The notes under the pieces are model-generated. The model searched no databases, was not told the origin of the DNA, and saw nothing but the letters and a program-made list of their open reading frames with translations. A stretch of DNA of 41,043 nucleotides from Dinoroseobacter sp. Its GTDB lineage: Bacteria; Pseudomonadota; Alphaproteobacteria; Rhodobacterales; Rhodobacteraceae. Shown piece after piece: positions 18,777 to 26,294 of this stretch (within the stretch, counting starts at the first letter, position 1; each line of letters starts with the position of its first letter). The stretch is from the NCBI GenBank assembly GCA_030066795.1, contig JASJAW010000016.1:1-41043 (forward strand), in the 5' to 3' direction. A program made the translations under genes and the position numbers.

Positions 18777-19469
18777 ATGATCTTCGTGATGAGCAAAGAC
18801 ACTGTCGCCAACCGGTCCGTGCTGGAGATGCGAGGCGTGCCCAAACGGCTCTTGTCGCTTGGTGTAACTGTCTGGCCGCGAGGGCTTTTCAGGACAGCAC
18901 TGTTTTGGCGGGTTCTGTTCGAGAAATCGCTGCCTCGATACATCATTGCGCTCTCGCCGTTTCCTGCCCTCATTCTGGCGCGTCCGGATTGGTCGCTTGG
19001 GCTTAGCCAGGCGCCACTCGCAATGTTTGGTTTTGTGCTTTTGGTGGAAAGCTATGTTCTGTCTATTCCCAGCCCGGAAAAACGTCGCGCGCTGGCGTCC
19101 GAAACAGAGGCGGCGCAGAAGCTCGATCTGTTGCAAGTCCGGGCGCGCGAAGTTTTGAAAAAGATCTCCGCCGGGCGTGGGCTGCGCGACGGCGCGCTAC
19201 ACCTTGTGATCGAACAATCGGGGCTTCTGCGCGTGCCGCCGCTCACGCAGGTTTCGGTCCAAATAGATGGCGAGACGCCCTGTTTCATGAACCTTAGCGC
19301 AAAGGAACGGGCCTTGATCGCGACCTCTCTGTTCGACGAACGGCTGACTGAAGACGATTTGCGCCGGGTGAATGTTGCGCAAAACAAGCAACTTCGCAGC
19401 TACATGTTTGATCCACGCGACGTGTCTGCGCATGCGCGGCTGCACGCGTTGGCGGCGGCGCGGGCTTAG
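18777..19469 (+). CDS. hypothetical protein with two hydrophobic segments
   Basis: I do not recognise this 230-residue protein. An N-terminal basic stretch is followed by two hydrophobic segments (about residues 50-68 and 80-98), then a charged, possibly coiled region (about 103-135) and a soluble C-terminal domain. This would fit a membrane-anchored protein with a cytoplasmic tail. The start is uncertain: ATGs at 18777 and 18789 both lack a clear ribosome site. The gene begins 39 nt after rbsK. Its last four bases overlap the end of the convergent VWA-like gene, so the two mRNAs would be complementary at their 3' ends. Confidence 0.7.
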   Translation: MIFVMSKDTVANRSVLEMRGVPKRLLSLGVTVWPRGLFRTALFWRVLFEKSLPRYIIALSPFPALILARPDWSLGLSQAPLAMFGFVLLVESYVLSIPSPEKRRALASETEAAQKLDLLQVRAREVLKKISAGRGLRDGALHLVIEQSGLLRVPPLTQVSVQIDGETPCFMNLSAKERALIATSLFDERLTEDDLRRVNVAQNKQLRSYMFDPRDVSAHARLHALAAARA

Positions 19470-20698
19470 GCGTCGAGGGTGATCACGCGCCCGAAGGGCG
19501 GCAATGTGCGCGGAGCGGCTGGCAGACCCCAGATAACCTGGAACTTGGGGGGCGCTTCGGGAAGCGGGCCTTCAAGATCGCTGAGCATAACCAGCAAAGA
19601 CGGCTGAAGTGAGATTGCCTGCGCAATCGCTGGTCGAAAATCGGTCCCGCCGTCGCGACTCAGCTCGAGTGTGCCGAGCGTTCGCGCGACATCTCTGGAC
19701 GCGAGCGTTTGGGCCGAGCGGACCTCCTCATCGAAAATCAGAAGATGCACTTCTGCACCGCCGCGCCCGGCTATGGCTCCGATCTGCGCGCCAAACAGGC
19801 TGAGTTGCGCTGGCGAGACTGATCCCGAACTGTCCAGCGCCACCACAATGCGAGGCTGGTGCAGCATACGCTGTTGGCTCGGCTCAAACACTGGAACCGG
19901 CCGTTGGGCGCGACGGGCCTCAGATTCCATTGCGACCCAACGCCCGGCTGGCCGGCGAAAGCTGACATGTGCCTCTTCCCGCAAGGCCCGGGCCGCCAAG
20001 CGGCGCAACAAGACCTCCCAGGGCGTGCGGGTTTCAGGAATGTCGGCAAGCCGGTGCCCAAGTACGCCCAGACCACGCCCTGCAAGGCGTCCGGCCTCCA
20101 GCGCGCGCTCCAGATGCTGCCGCCACTCGCCTTCCGTAGGCCCTTGCGCGCCATCTTCCTCTGCGCCCGCAGCTGCAAGCTGTATATCCTCGTAAAACCC
20201 GTCTTCTGCGGCGCGCTCCATCTTGTCGTCGCGACCGCGCCCCTCTCGCGTAACTCCGACCAACGCGAAATAAAGCCGTTCCACATCCCAGCTCTGCAAA
20301 CTGTCGTCGGGCAGCTTCAATGTGCGTAGAGAGACATGCGGCCGCGGCTGGATCAGGCCGATTTCCGATAGGGTATCATTGATCAGCGCGTCCGCGCCCA
20401 GATTGAATAACGCGCTTTCGAACTCCTCCCCCAGACGTGTGCGCAATCCGGCACCGCGCGTGGCATGGCGAAGGGCGACGTGCAGGATGTGATGGGCCGC
20501 CAGCCCCACCTGTTCCGGTAAGCTGAGCTGCGCGAAAGCGGAGCCATATCTGATTTCGTGCGCGGTGCTTTGGGCAAACCCCTCGATATCCGCATCCCGG
20601 TGACGACACCACAAGCTGAGCGCGGCGAAGGCTGGATCGTCCTCTGCCAGTTTCTGTAGCGCGGGCGACGCGCGTCTGGAATGCCGCTCGGCGCTCAT
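19466..20698 (-). CDS. VWA-like / DUF2201-type metallopeptidase-like protein
   Basis: A 410-residue protein with a putative metallopeptidase-like N-terminal domain and a C-terminal von Willebrand A-like domain. The MIDAS-type metal site DSSGS is complete at about residues 289-293. In the N-terminal domain, the position where related proteins have HExxH reads HHILH (about 69-73), so the catalytic Glu appears to be His. The ATG overlaps the stop of the AAA+ gene as ATGA, so the two are translationally coupled. MoxR ATPases with VWA partners generally act as chaperones that remodel or insert metal into target complexes. The target here is unknown. Confidence 0.82.
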   Translation of the reverse strand: MSAERHSRRASPALQKLAEDDPAFAALSLWCRHRDADIEGFAQSTAHEIRYGSAFAQLSLPEQVGLAAHHILHVALRHATRGAGLRTRLGEEFESALFNLGADALINDTLSEIGLIQPRPHVSLRTLKLPDDSLQSWDVERLYFALVGVTREGRGRDDKMERAAEDGFYEDIQLAAAGAEEDGAQGPTEGEWRQHLERALEAGRLAGRGLGVLGHRLADIPETRTPWEVLLRRLAARALREEAHVSFRRPAGRWVAMESEARRAQRPVPVFEPSQQRMLHQPRIVVALDSSGSVSPAQLSLFGAQIGAIAGRGGAEVHLLIFDEEVRSAQTLASRDVARTLGTLELSRDGGTDFRPAIAQAISLQPSLLVMLSDLEGPLPEAPPKFQVIWGLPAAPRTLPPFGRVITLDA

Positions 20699-21813
20699 GC
20701 CACGCCGGCAGCTTCGCGCGCGGCGGCGTAGTCGGCATAAGCGGGGCTGTTCAGAAAGGCATCTTCAAGCCCAAGCGACAGCCCGCGCGCAATCAGCAGT
20801 TCGAAGCCATGGGTGCGCAATTCCTCCAATGGCAGGCGCCTGTAGCCAGGATCGTCCCGCAGCTCTGCAAGCTGTCCAATCTCGGTCATGATCTCGATCA
20901 CCGTTGGCGCGGTTTGGGAGTCTAGCGCTCCGATCAGCCCATAGACCAAGGCGTAAAGCCCATGCAGGCTGGTCGGATAATGCGCCAACCGTGCCTTCGC
21001 ATCGGCTTGCAGAAGATCCTCGATCTGGACCTGTGCGGCAACATCGTCTGCCACCAGAGCGAACTCCGCCGCAACCGCGACGCCGACCGTTCCGGCGATC
21101 AGCGTGTCTCGCAGGCGCCGTTCAGGCCGGGTTGTCAGAATGTCGCTGACCCGCTCCCAGGACCGCGGGGTCGCGGCGATCATATCCCCCTTGGCGAGGG
21201 CTTCGTCGCCCGTGTCGAGGCGGTCGCCACGCGCCCTTATGAAGGCGATTACGGCAGGGTGCAGGGCGTGGGGTACGGCATAATTCGCCAGCCAGTCGGA
21301 GGCGGCGGCCACCACGCGAAGATGTACCAACCGGTCGGACAGAGCTGTCCCCATCTCGTATGCCACTGCACCATCATCGGCCGTATTCCCGGCGGCGATC
21401 ACCATAACGCTCTCTGGCAAGTGATGGGTGCCAACCCGCCGCTCTTGCAAGAGCCCATAGACGGTTGGTTGCAGCATGGGCGGTGCTGCTGTCAGTTCGT
21501 CGAGAAACAGGATAGCGGGCTGTGCGGGATCGTCTGGCAAGTCTTCCGGGCGGTACCAGACGGTGCGCTTTGTGTCGTGGTCGTAATAAGGCAATCCTCG
21601 CAAGTCCTGCGGCTCAATCGTAGTTAGGCGCAGGTCAAACAAGCGCGCGCCGATTTCGTCAGAAAGTTGCCGAACGATCTGCGTTTTGCCCACACCCGGC
21701 GCGCCGTGGAGCATCCAGCTTGTGGTCATTGTCCCTGCGCTCTGCGCCGCCCAGCCTGCGCGTAGGACATCCAGTGCCATGCCCGCCGAGACTATGGATG
21801 CGTTTAGGGTCAT
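20695..21813 (-). CDS. MoxR-type AAA+ ATPase
   Basis: A 372-residue AAA+ protein. Walker A is GAPGVGKT (about 37-44), Walker B is ILFLDEL (about 101-107), and a sensor-type segment AAGNTADDGA follows. The domain pattern and the VWA-like partner gene overlapping by ATGA place it with MoxR-like chaperones. The ATG at 21813 is preceded by GAAGGAGG; an ATG eight codons upstream is less likely. The ribosome site can pair with CCTCC just upstream, forming a small hairpin. The regulator gene ends 57 nt before it on the same strand, so it could be co-transcribed. Confidence 0.88.
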   Translation of the reverse strand: MTLNASIVSAGMALDVLRAGWAAQSAGTMTTSWMLHGAPGVGKTQIVRQLSDEIGARLFDLRLTTIEPQDLRGLPYYDHDTKRTVWYRPEDLPDDPAQPAILFLDELTAAPPMLQPTVYGLLQERRVGTHHLPESVMVIAAGNTADDGAVAYEMGTALSDRLVHLRVVAAASDWLANYAVPHALHPAVIAFIRARGDRLDTGDEALAKGDMIAATPRSWERVSDILTTRPERRLRDTLIAGTVGVAVAAEFALVADDVAAQVQIEDLLQADAKARLAHYPTSLHGLYALVYGLIGALDSQTAPTVIEIMTEIGQLAELRDDPGYRRLPLEELRTHGFELLIARGLSLGLEDAFLNSPAYADYAAAREAAGVA

Positions 21814-21819
21814 GGGAGT

Positions 21820-21834
21820 CCTCCTTCGTGGAGG
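21820..21834 (-). promoter_or_regulatory. hairpin that covers the AAA+ gene ribosome site
   Basis: On the minus strand CCTCC and GGAGG form a 5-bp stem with loop ACGAA, and the GGAGG arm is the Shine-Dalgarno sequence of the MoxR-type gene. This would reduce ribosome access unless melted. Confidence 0.4.
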
Positions 21835-21869
21835 CACAGCTAGGGCGCGGGCTTGTCGCCGTCGAGGTG

Positions 21870-22652
21870 CTATTCCTGATCCGAAACCATGCGCCTCTTG
21901 CGCGACAGCGTTTCGCGCCGGGCTTGATCCATCCCCTTGCGGAAGGAGGCTTCGACAAAATCGATATGATCGCGCGCTGCTTTTTCAGCTTCGTCTGGGT
22001 CGCGGCCAAGAATGGCGCGCGCTATCTCTTTATGCTGGGACAGAAGCGCTTCTCCGGTGCCGTCAATCGCACGCAGATACTCGCGATTGTAGAAGACGCC
22101 TTTTCGGGTCAGGTCATAGATCGATGTCATCATATGATTGAGCATCGTGTTATGGGCGGCGTCCACGATGGCGGAATGGAAGCGGATGTCGGCCTGCATA
22201 CCGGCTTTCAGGTCATTGGTGGCTTGCGCCTCTTCCATCACCTTGACCTCCGCACGGATGGCCTCGGCGTCGAATTCCGTGTGCCGGTCTGCTGCCAATC
22301 GGGCAGCAAAGGCTTCCTGCTCGCGGCGGTATTCCAGATACTCGAAGAACGCATCGCCGTGACGGGAGAACAAATCAAGCAGGGCGGGGGACATCGCCTC
22401 GTTTGTGAGTTTGGCTACAAATGAGCCTTCGCCTTTCACCACCTCAATCAAGCCCTCGTCTTCGAGTCGTTTGAGTGCTTCGCGGAGCTTCGGCCGAGAC
22501 ACACTGAGCATTTCCGCAAGGTCCCGTTCCGCCGGAAGCTTGGCCCCCTGCCGAAGCACGCGGTTCACGATCAGGTCTTCGATTTTTTCCACCACCGCGT
22601 CGGCAACCGAGTCGTGGTCAATTGGATCGAAGACGCTGCGGTTATCGGTCAT
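21870..22652 (-). CDS. FadR-family GntR transcriptional regulator (LldR/PdhR-like)
   Basis: A winged-helix GntR domain (about residues 14-80, with LPAERDLAEMLSVSRPKLREALKRLEDEGLI) is joined to an FCD ligand domain with helices typical of the FadR group. The protein has about 260 residues from the ATG at 22652. A TTG at 22694, with AAGGGA seven bases upstream, is an alternative start adding 14 residues. It is divergent from the TRAP transporter and D-lactate dehydrogenase genes, and two 19-bp inverted repeats lie between them. The simplest reading is a substrate-responsive repressor of that operon, comparable to LldR (lactate) or PdhR (pyruvate). The effector is not shown by the sequence. Confidence 0.9.
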   Translation of the reverse strand: MTDNRSVFDPIDHDSVADAVVEKIEDLIVNRVLRQGAKLPAERDLAEMLSVSRPKLREALKRLEDEGLIEVVKGEGSFVAKLTNEAMSPALLDLFSRHGDAFFEYLEYRREQEAFAARLAADRHTEFDAEAIRAEVKVMEEAQATNDLKAGMQADIRFHSAIVDAAHNTMLNHMMTSIYDLTRKGVFYNREYLRAIDGTGEALLSQHKEIARAILGRDPDEAEKAARDHIDFVEASFRKGMDQARRETLSRKRRMVSDQE

Positions 22653-22855
22653 GGTCGGGTCCGTTTGTTGCGTGTGTTGGGCGCTATCGGTCAATTATAT
22701 TTCCCTTGGGCGACGGAAATCAAGCTGCGTCATTTTGGAGCAACATGGCGGGTTTGCGTGTGGCGCAAAGCTAACAACCCCATGTTTTGAAATATTTTCC
22801 CAAGTTCTCCGAGTGTTCATCGCGATCATCAGATAAGGAGTTTCCTATCAGTTGT

Positions 22856-22874
22856 TGGTAAATTTTATTTGCCA
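22856..22874. promoter_or_regulatory. 19-bp inverted repeat A, candidate GntR operator
   Basis: TGGTAAATTTTATTTGCCA has outer arms TGGT and GCCA and inner AAAT/ATTT symmetry. It lies about 107 nt upstream of the TRAP binding-protein start. FadR-type regulators recognise TGGT/ACCA half-sites, but usually at closer spacing. Confidence 0.5.
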
Positions 22875-22882
22875 TGAGCCTT

Positions 22883-22901
22883 TGGTAAATTTTATGAACC
22901 A
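22883..22901. promoter_or_regulatory. 19-bp inverted repeat B, candidate GntR operator
   Basis: TGGTAAATTTTATGAACCA has perfect outer arms TGGT and ACCA. Its first 13 bases are identical to repeat A, with start-to-start spacing of 27 bp. It lies about 80 nt before the TRAP gene start. Two phased copies suggest cooperative binding by the divergent GntR protein. Confidence 0.5.
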
Positions 22902-22980
22902 TCGCATGTTCGGATCGCGAACCCGGACATCAAATCCAATTCAAGGCCCTGAAGCCTGCAACTTCTCGTGGAGGAGACAG

Positions 22981-24033
22981 ATGAAAACCACCCTGACCAG
23001 CATTGCCGTGGCCGCGAGCCTTCTGGCTGCCCCTGCCGCACTGGCCGCAGACAAGATCCTGCTGAAAACCCCGATTGCCTTCTCGACCGCGCTACCCGGT
23101 CTGGGCTCGCCAATCCCGCGCGTCGCCGAACAGTTGAACGTCATGTCCGGCAATACCATCAAAATGAAGGTTTACGAGCCGGGCAAGCTGGTTCCGCCGT
23201 TCGAAATCCTCGACGCTGTGTCTTCCGGCAAGATCAACTCCGGATACACCACTGCGGGCTACTGGGCAGGCAAAATCCCTGCCGCACCGCTGTTCTCGGC
23301 CGTACCGTTTGGCCCGGAAGCTGGCGAATACATGGCATGGCTCTACTACGGCAACGGCATGGATCTCTATCAGGAGATGTATGATCAGGCCGGCTTCAAC
23401 GTGAAGGTTCTGCCCTGCGCCATCATCGCCCCGGAAACCTCCGGTTGGTTTGCCTCCGAGATCAATTCTGCCGAAGACCTGGAAGGGCTGAAGATGCGCT
23501 TCTTCGGTCTGGGCGGCAAAGTCATGCAGAAGCTGGGCGTTGCAACTTCCCTGCTGCCGGGCGGTGAGATTTTTCCGGCACTGGAAAAAGGTGCGATTGA
23601 TGCGACCGAGTTTTCCATGCCCGCGATCGATGCGCGTCTCGGTTTCCACAAACTTGTGAAATTCAACTACTTCCCTGGCTGGCACCAGCAAGCGACGGTC
23701 TTTGAGCTTCTGATCAACAAGGACGTGTGGAACGAAGCCTCCGACCAGCATAAGGCGATCATCGAAAGCGCCTGCAAAGCCTCCATGGCCGACAGCTTTG
23801 CCGAAGGCGAGGCGATCCAGTTCGCGGCCCTTCAGGACAACGTCGACAACAACGGCGTGACCATCAAGCAGTGGTCGCCGGAGATGCTAGACCTGTTCCG
23901 CACGACCTGGGACGAAGTTGCAGAAGAAGAAGCCGCCAATGACGAGTTCTTTGCCAAGGTTCTGGCCGATCTGAACGAGTTCCGTGACGGCTACAAGCTC
24001 TGGAAAGAAAACGCCTTCCTGCCGCGGATGTAA
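22981..24033 (+). CDS. TRAP transporter substrate-binding protein
   Basis: Periplasmic DctP-type binding protein, 350 residues, with a clear signal peptide (about 1-22, ending AALA). Family features include PVS-like LLPGGEIFPALEKGAIDATEFSM, the conserved Arg in GLKMRFFGLGG that usually contacts a substrate carboxylate, and the C-terminal helices. The pattern is close to the TakP/lactate-binding group of TRAP receptors, so a 2-hydroxy or 2-oxo acid is likely. The ATG follows GGAGGAGACAG. The next gene encodes the fused membrane subunit, then D-lactate dehydrogenase follows; together they favour lactate or a related acid as ligand, by inference. Confidence 0.92.
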   Translation: MKTTLTSIAVAASLLAAPAALAADKILLKTPIAFSTALPGLGSPIPRVAEQLNVMSGNTIKMKVYEPGKLVPPFEILDAVSSGKINSGYTTAGYWAGKIPAAPLFSAVPFGPEAGEYMAWLYYGNGMDLYQEMYDQAGFNVKVLPCAIIAPETSGWFASEINSAEDLEGLKMRFFGLGGKVMQKLGVATSLLPGGEIFPALEKGAIDATEFSMPAIDARLGFHKLVKFNYFPGWHQQATVFELLINKDVWNEASDQHKAIIESACKASMADSFAEGEAIQFAALQDNVDNNGVTIKQWSPEMLDLFRTTWDEVAEEEAANDEFFAKVLADLNEFRDGYKLWKENAFLPRM

Positions 24034-24048
24034 TCTAGCGCAGGTCAA

Positions 24049-24091
24049 CCGGGGCAGCGCCCACCCCTCCCAAAATTCAGCGCTGCCCCGG
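24049..24091 (+). promoter_or_regulatory. long GC-rich intercistronic hairpin
   Basis: CCGGGGCAGCGC (24049-24060) pairs perfectly with GCGCTGCCCCGG (24080-24091) around a 19-nt loop, 15 nt after the binding-protein stop and before the membrane-subunit gene. No T run follows, so it may stabilise the upstream mRNA part or partly attenuate transcription. Confidence 0.65.
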
Positions 24092-24213
24092 CTACTTCCG
24101 GCTCACAACGCGCCGCCAGACGCGCGAAGCCATCCCCCTGATTTTCAGGCATTGCTGCCCCGAAACATCCTGCCGTGCGTCTTGCCGGCCCCCGAGGGAG
24201 AGAGGACCCCGAC

Positions 24214-26280
24214 ATGGCCAATCCAACCACCGATATCGACGATCCGATCGAAACTTACGAGCATCTTCTGGAGCATGAAGACCGCGACCCTCAGGCAGTT
24301 GCCCGGGCTTTGGACACGACAGTCAAATCCATCGGCCATGTGGTCATGTGGGCCAATATCGCGCTGGTCGCGGCCATCGTCGCGCAGGTCCTGTTTCGCT
24401 ACCTGCTGAACCAGAACTTTCCCAAGCTCGATGAAATTCAGTGGCATTTTTATGGGCTGGTGACGATGATCGGCATCTCCTACGCCATGGTTACCGACAG
24501 CCACGTGCGCGTCGACCTGCTTCATATGCAACTCTCACGCCGCGCGCAGCGGGTGATCGAGGTGCTGGGTATTCTGACGCTTGTCACGCCCTTCATCTAC
24601 CTGATGGTCGATCAGGGATACGACTACTTCTACGAGAGCTTCCGGGTGAACGAGCGCTCCGACAGCCCCACGGGCCTTCCGGCGCGTTGGGCGTTCAAGG
24701 CGATCATCCCGATCAGCTTTGTCTTGCTGGGCGTCGCGGCTTTGGCTCGCCTGATCCATGACGTGCACGCACTGATCGCCAACTATGAAGAAGAGCGGCA
24801 GGGCAAAGGCCTGCGGATCGTACTTCTCGCCATCTTCTGTTTTGCCGTGGTCGCAGCAGGTCTGACCTTCGTCGTGGAAACCACGGAAGAGAAGCTCGTC
24901 ATCGCAATGTTCCTGAGCTTCATTGCGCTGCTGTTCACGGGCTTTCCGGTGGCCTGGGTGCTGGCCGGCGTGGGTGTTGCCTACTGCGGGATCGCGTATC
25001 TGTTCGACAACGACCTGATGCTCTGGACGGGGCTGGAAAGCACGTTCACCGGGCTCGACTATCTGACGCTTGGCGCAGTAGTGAACCGGGTCTACGCGAC
25101 CATGTCGAACGCGGTCCTCGTTGCGCTGCCGATGTTCATTTTCATGGGGCTGATGCTGGATGAAAGTGGCGTGGCGGAGCGCCTGATGTCCTCCATGCAG
25201 CGGCTCTTTGGCAAGACGCGCGGAGGTCTGGCGATCACGGTCACGATGATCGGGATCATCCTTGCCGCATCGACCGGCATTATTGGCGCTTCGGTGGTGC
25301 TGTTGGGCGTGCTTTCTCTGCCCTCAATGATGGAGCAGAGATACTCGCCCCGCCTCGCGGCCGGTGTCGTCTCGGCCTCCGGCACGCTTGGCATCCTGAT
25401 CCCACCGTCGATCATGCTGGTGATCATGGCAGACCAGATGGCGCTGTCTGTTGGCGACCTTTTCATGGCTGCAGTCTTCCCCGGCGTGATCATCGGGGCG
25501 CTTTACCTGACCTACATCTTTGTCATCGCAAAACTCGACGAGAAGGTCGCGCCGGTGCCCGAAGGCGCGCAAAGCCCCGATTGGGATGCCGTGAAAGACG
25601 TTCTGATCGCAGTCTTGCCGACGCTGGGCCTGATCCTCGCGGTTCTGGGCTCGATTTTTGCGGGGATTACGACGCCAACCGAAGCTTCCGGCGTGGGCGC
25701 ATTGGGCGCCACTGCATTGGCACTTGGCTACCGCAAACTGACGTTGAGAAAGCTGTGGAACGTGCTGGTATCGACCTTCAACACCACCGCCTACATCTTC
25801 GCGATCTTCCTTGGTGCAACCGTTTTTTCATACGTTCTCAGAGAGTTGGGCGGAGATGAACTGATCGAACACGTAATTGCATCCACCGGCCTTGGTCCGA
25901 ACGGCACGATCCTTTTCATCCTCTTCATCGTCTTTCTTCTAGGCTTCGTGCTCGACTGGATTGAGATCACGCTAATCGTGCTGCCGCTGATGGGTCCGGT
26001 CGTGGCCGGGCTTGGCTTGGTGATCCCCGGTTTTGGCGTTCTGGATGACCCTGCGCTGGTGTGGTTTGTCATATTAGTCGCAGTCACTTTGCAAACATCT
26101 TTCTTGACGCCTCCGGTCGGTTTCGCGCTCTTTTATCTCAAGGGTGTGTGCCCGCCGCAGATCAAGCTGATGGACATCTACCGTGGGATCATCCCCTTCG
26201 TCCTTCTCCAGCTTACTGGCCTTGCGCTTGTCTTCCTGCTGCCAGCGCTCGCCACCTGGCTGCCGTCCGTCGCCTACTGA
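24214..26280 (+). CDS. TRAP transporter fused DctQ-DctM permease
   Basis: An approximately 688-residue inner-membrane protein joining the small (DctQ) and large (DctM) TRAP subunits. Residues about 1-190 hold the four-helix DctQ part (FRYLLNQNFPKLDEIQWHFYG is characteristic). A linker helix follows, then a roughly 12-segment DctM domain with GASVVLLGVLSLPSMMEQRYSP, SGTLGILIPPSI and TSFLTPPVGFALFYLKG. TRAP systems use the ion gradient for secondary uptake. The ATG at 24214 lies behind AGAGGA. D-lactate dehydrogenase starts 14 nt after its stop, so the operon couples uptake with oxidation. Confidence 0.93.
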   Translation: MANPTTDIDDPIETYEHLLEHEDRDPQAVARALDTTVKSIGHVVMWANIALVAAIVAQVLFRYLLNQNFPKLDEIQWHFYGLVTMIGISYAMVTDSHVRVDLLHMQLSRRAQRVIEVLGILTLVTPFIYLMVDQGYDYFYESFRVNERSDSPTGLPARWAFKAIIPISFVLLGVAALARLIHDVHALIANYEEERQGKGLRIVLLAIFCFAVVAAGLTFVVETTEEKLVIAMFLSFIALLFTGFPVAWVLAGVGVAYCGIAYLFDNDLMLWTGLESTFTGLDYLTLGAVVNRVYATMSNAVLVALPMFIFMGLMLDESGVAERLMSSMQRLFGKTRGGLAITVTMIGIILAASTGIIGASVVLLGVLSLPSMMEQRYSPRLAAGVVSASGTLGILIPPSIMLVIMADQMALSVGDLFMAAVFPGVIIGALYLTYIFVIAKLDEKVAPVPEGAQSPDWDAVKDVLIAVLPTLGLILAVLGSIFAGITTPTEASGVGALGATALALGYRKLTLRKLWNVLVSTFNTTAYIFAIFLGATVFSYVLRELGGDELIEHVIASTGLGPNGTILFILFIVFLLGFVLDWIEITLIVLPLMGPVVAGLGLVIPGFGVLDDPALVWFVILVAVTLQTSFLTPPVGFALFYLKGVCPPQIKLMDIYRGIIPFVLLQLTGLALVFLLPALATWLPSVAY

Positions 26281-26294
26281 GGAGGAAGACGACC

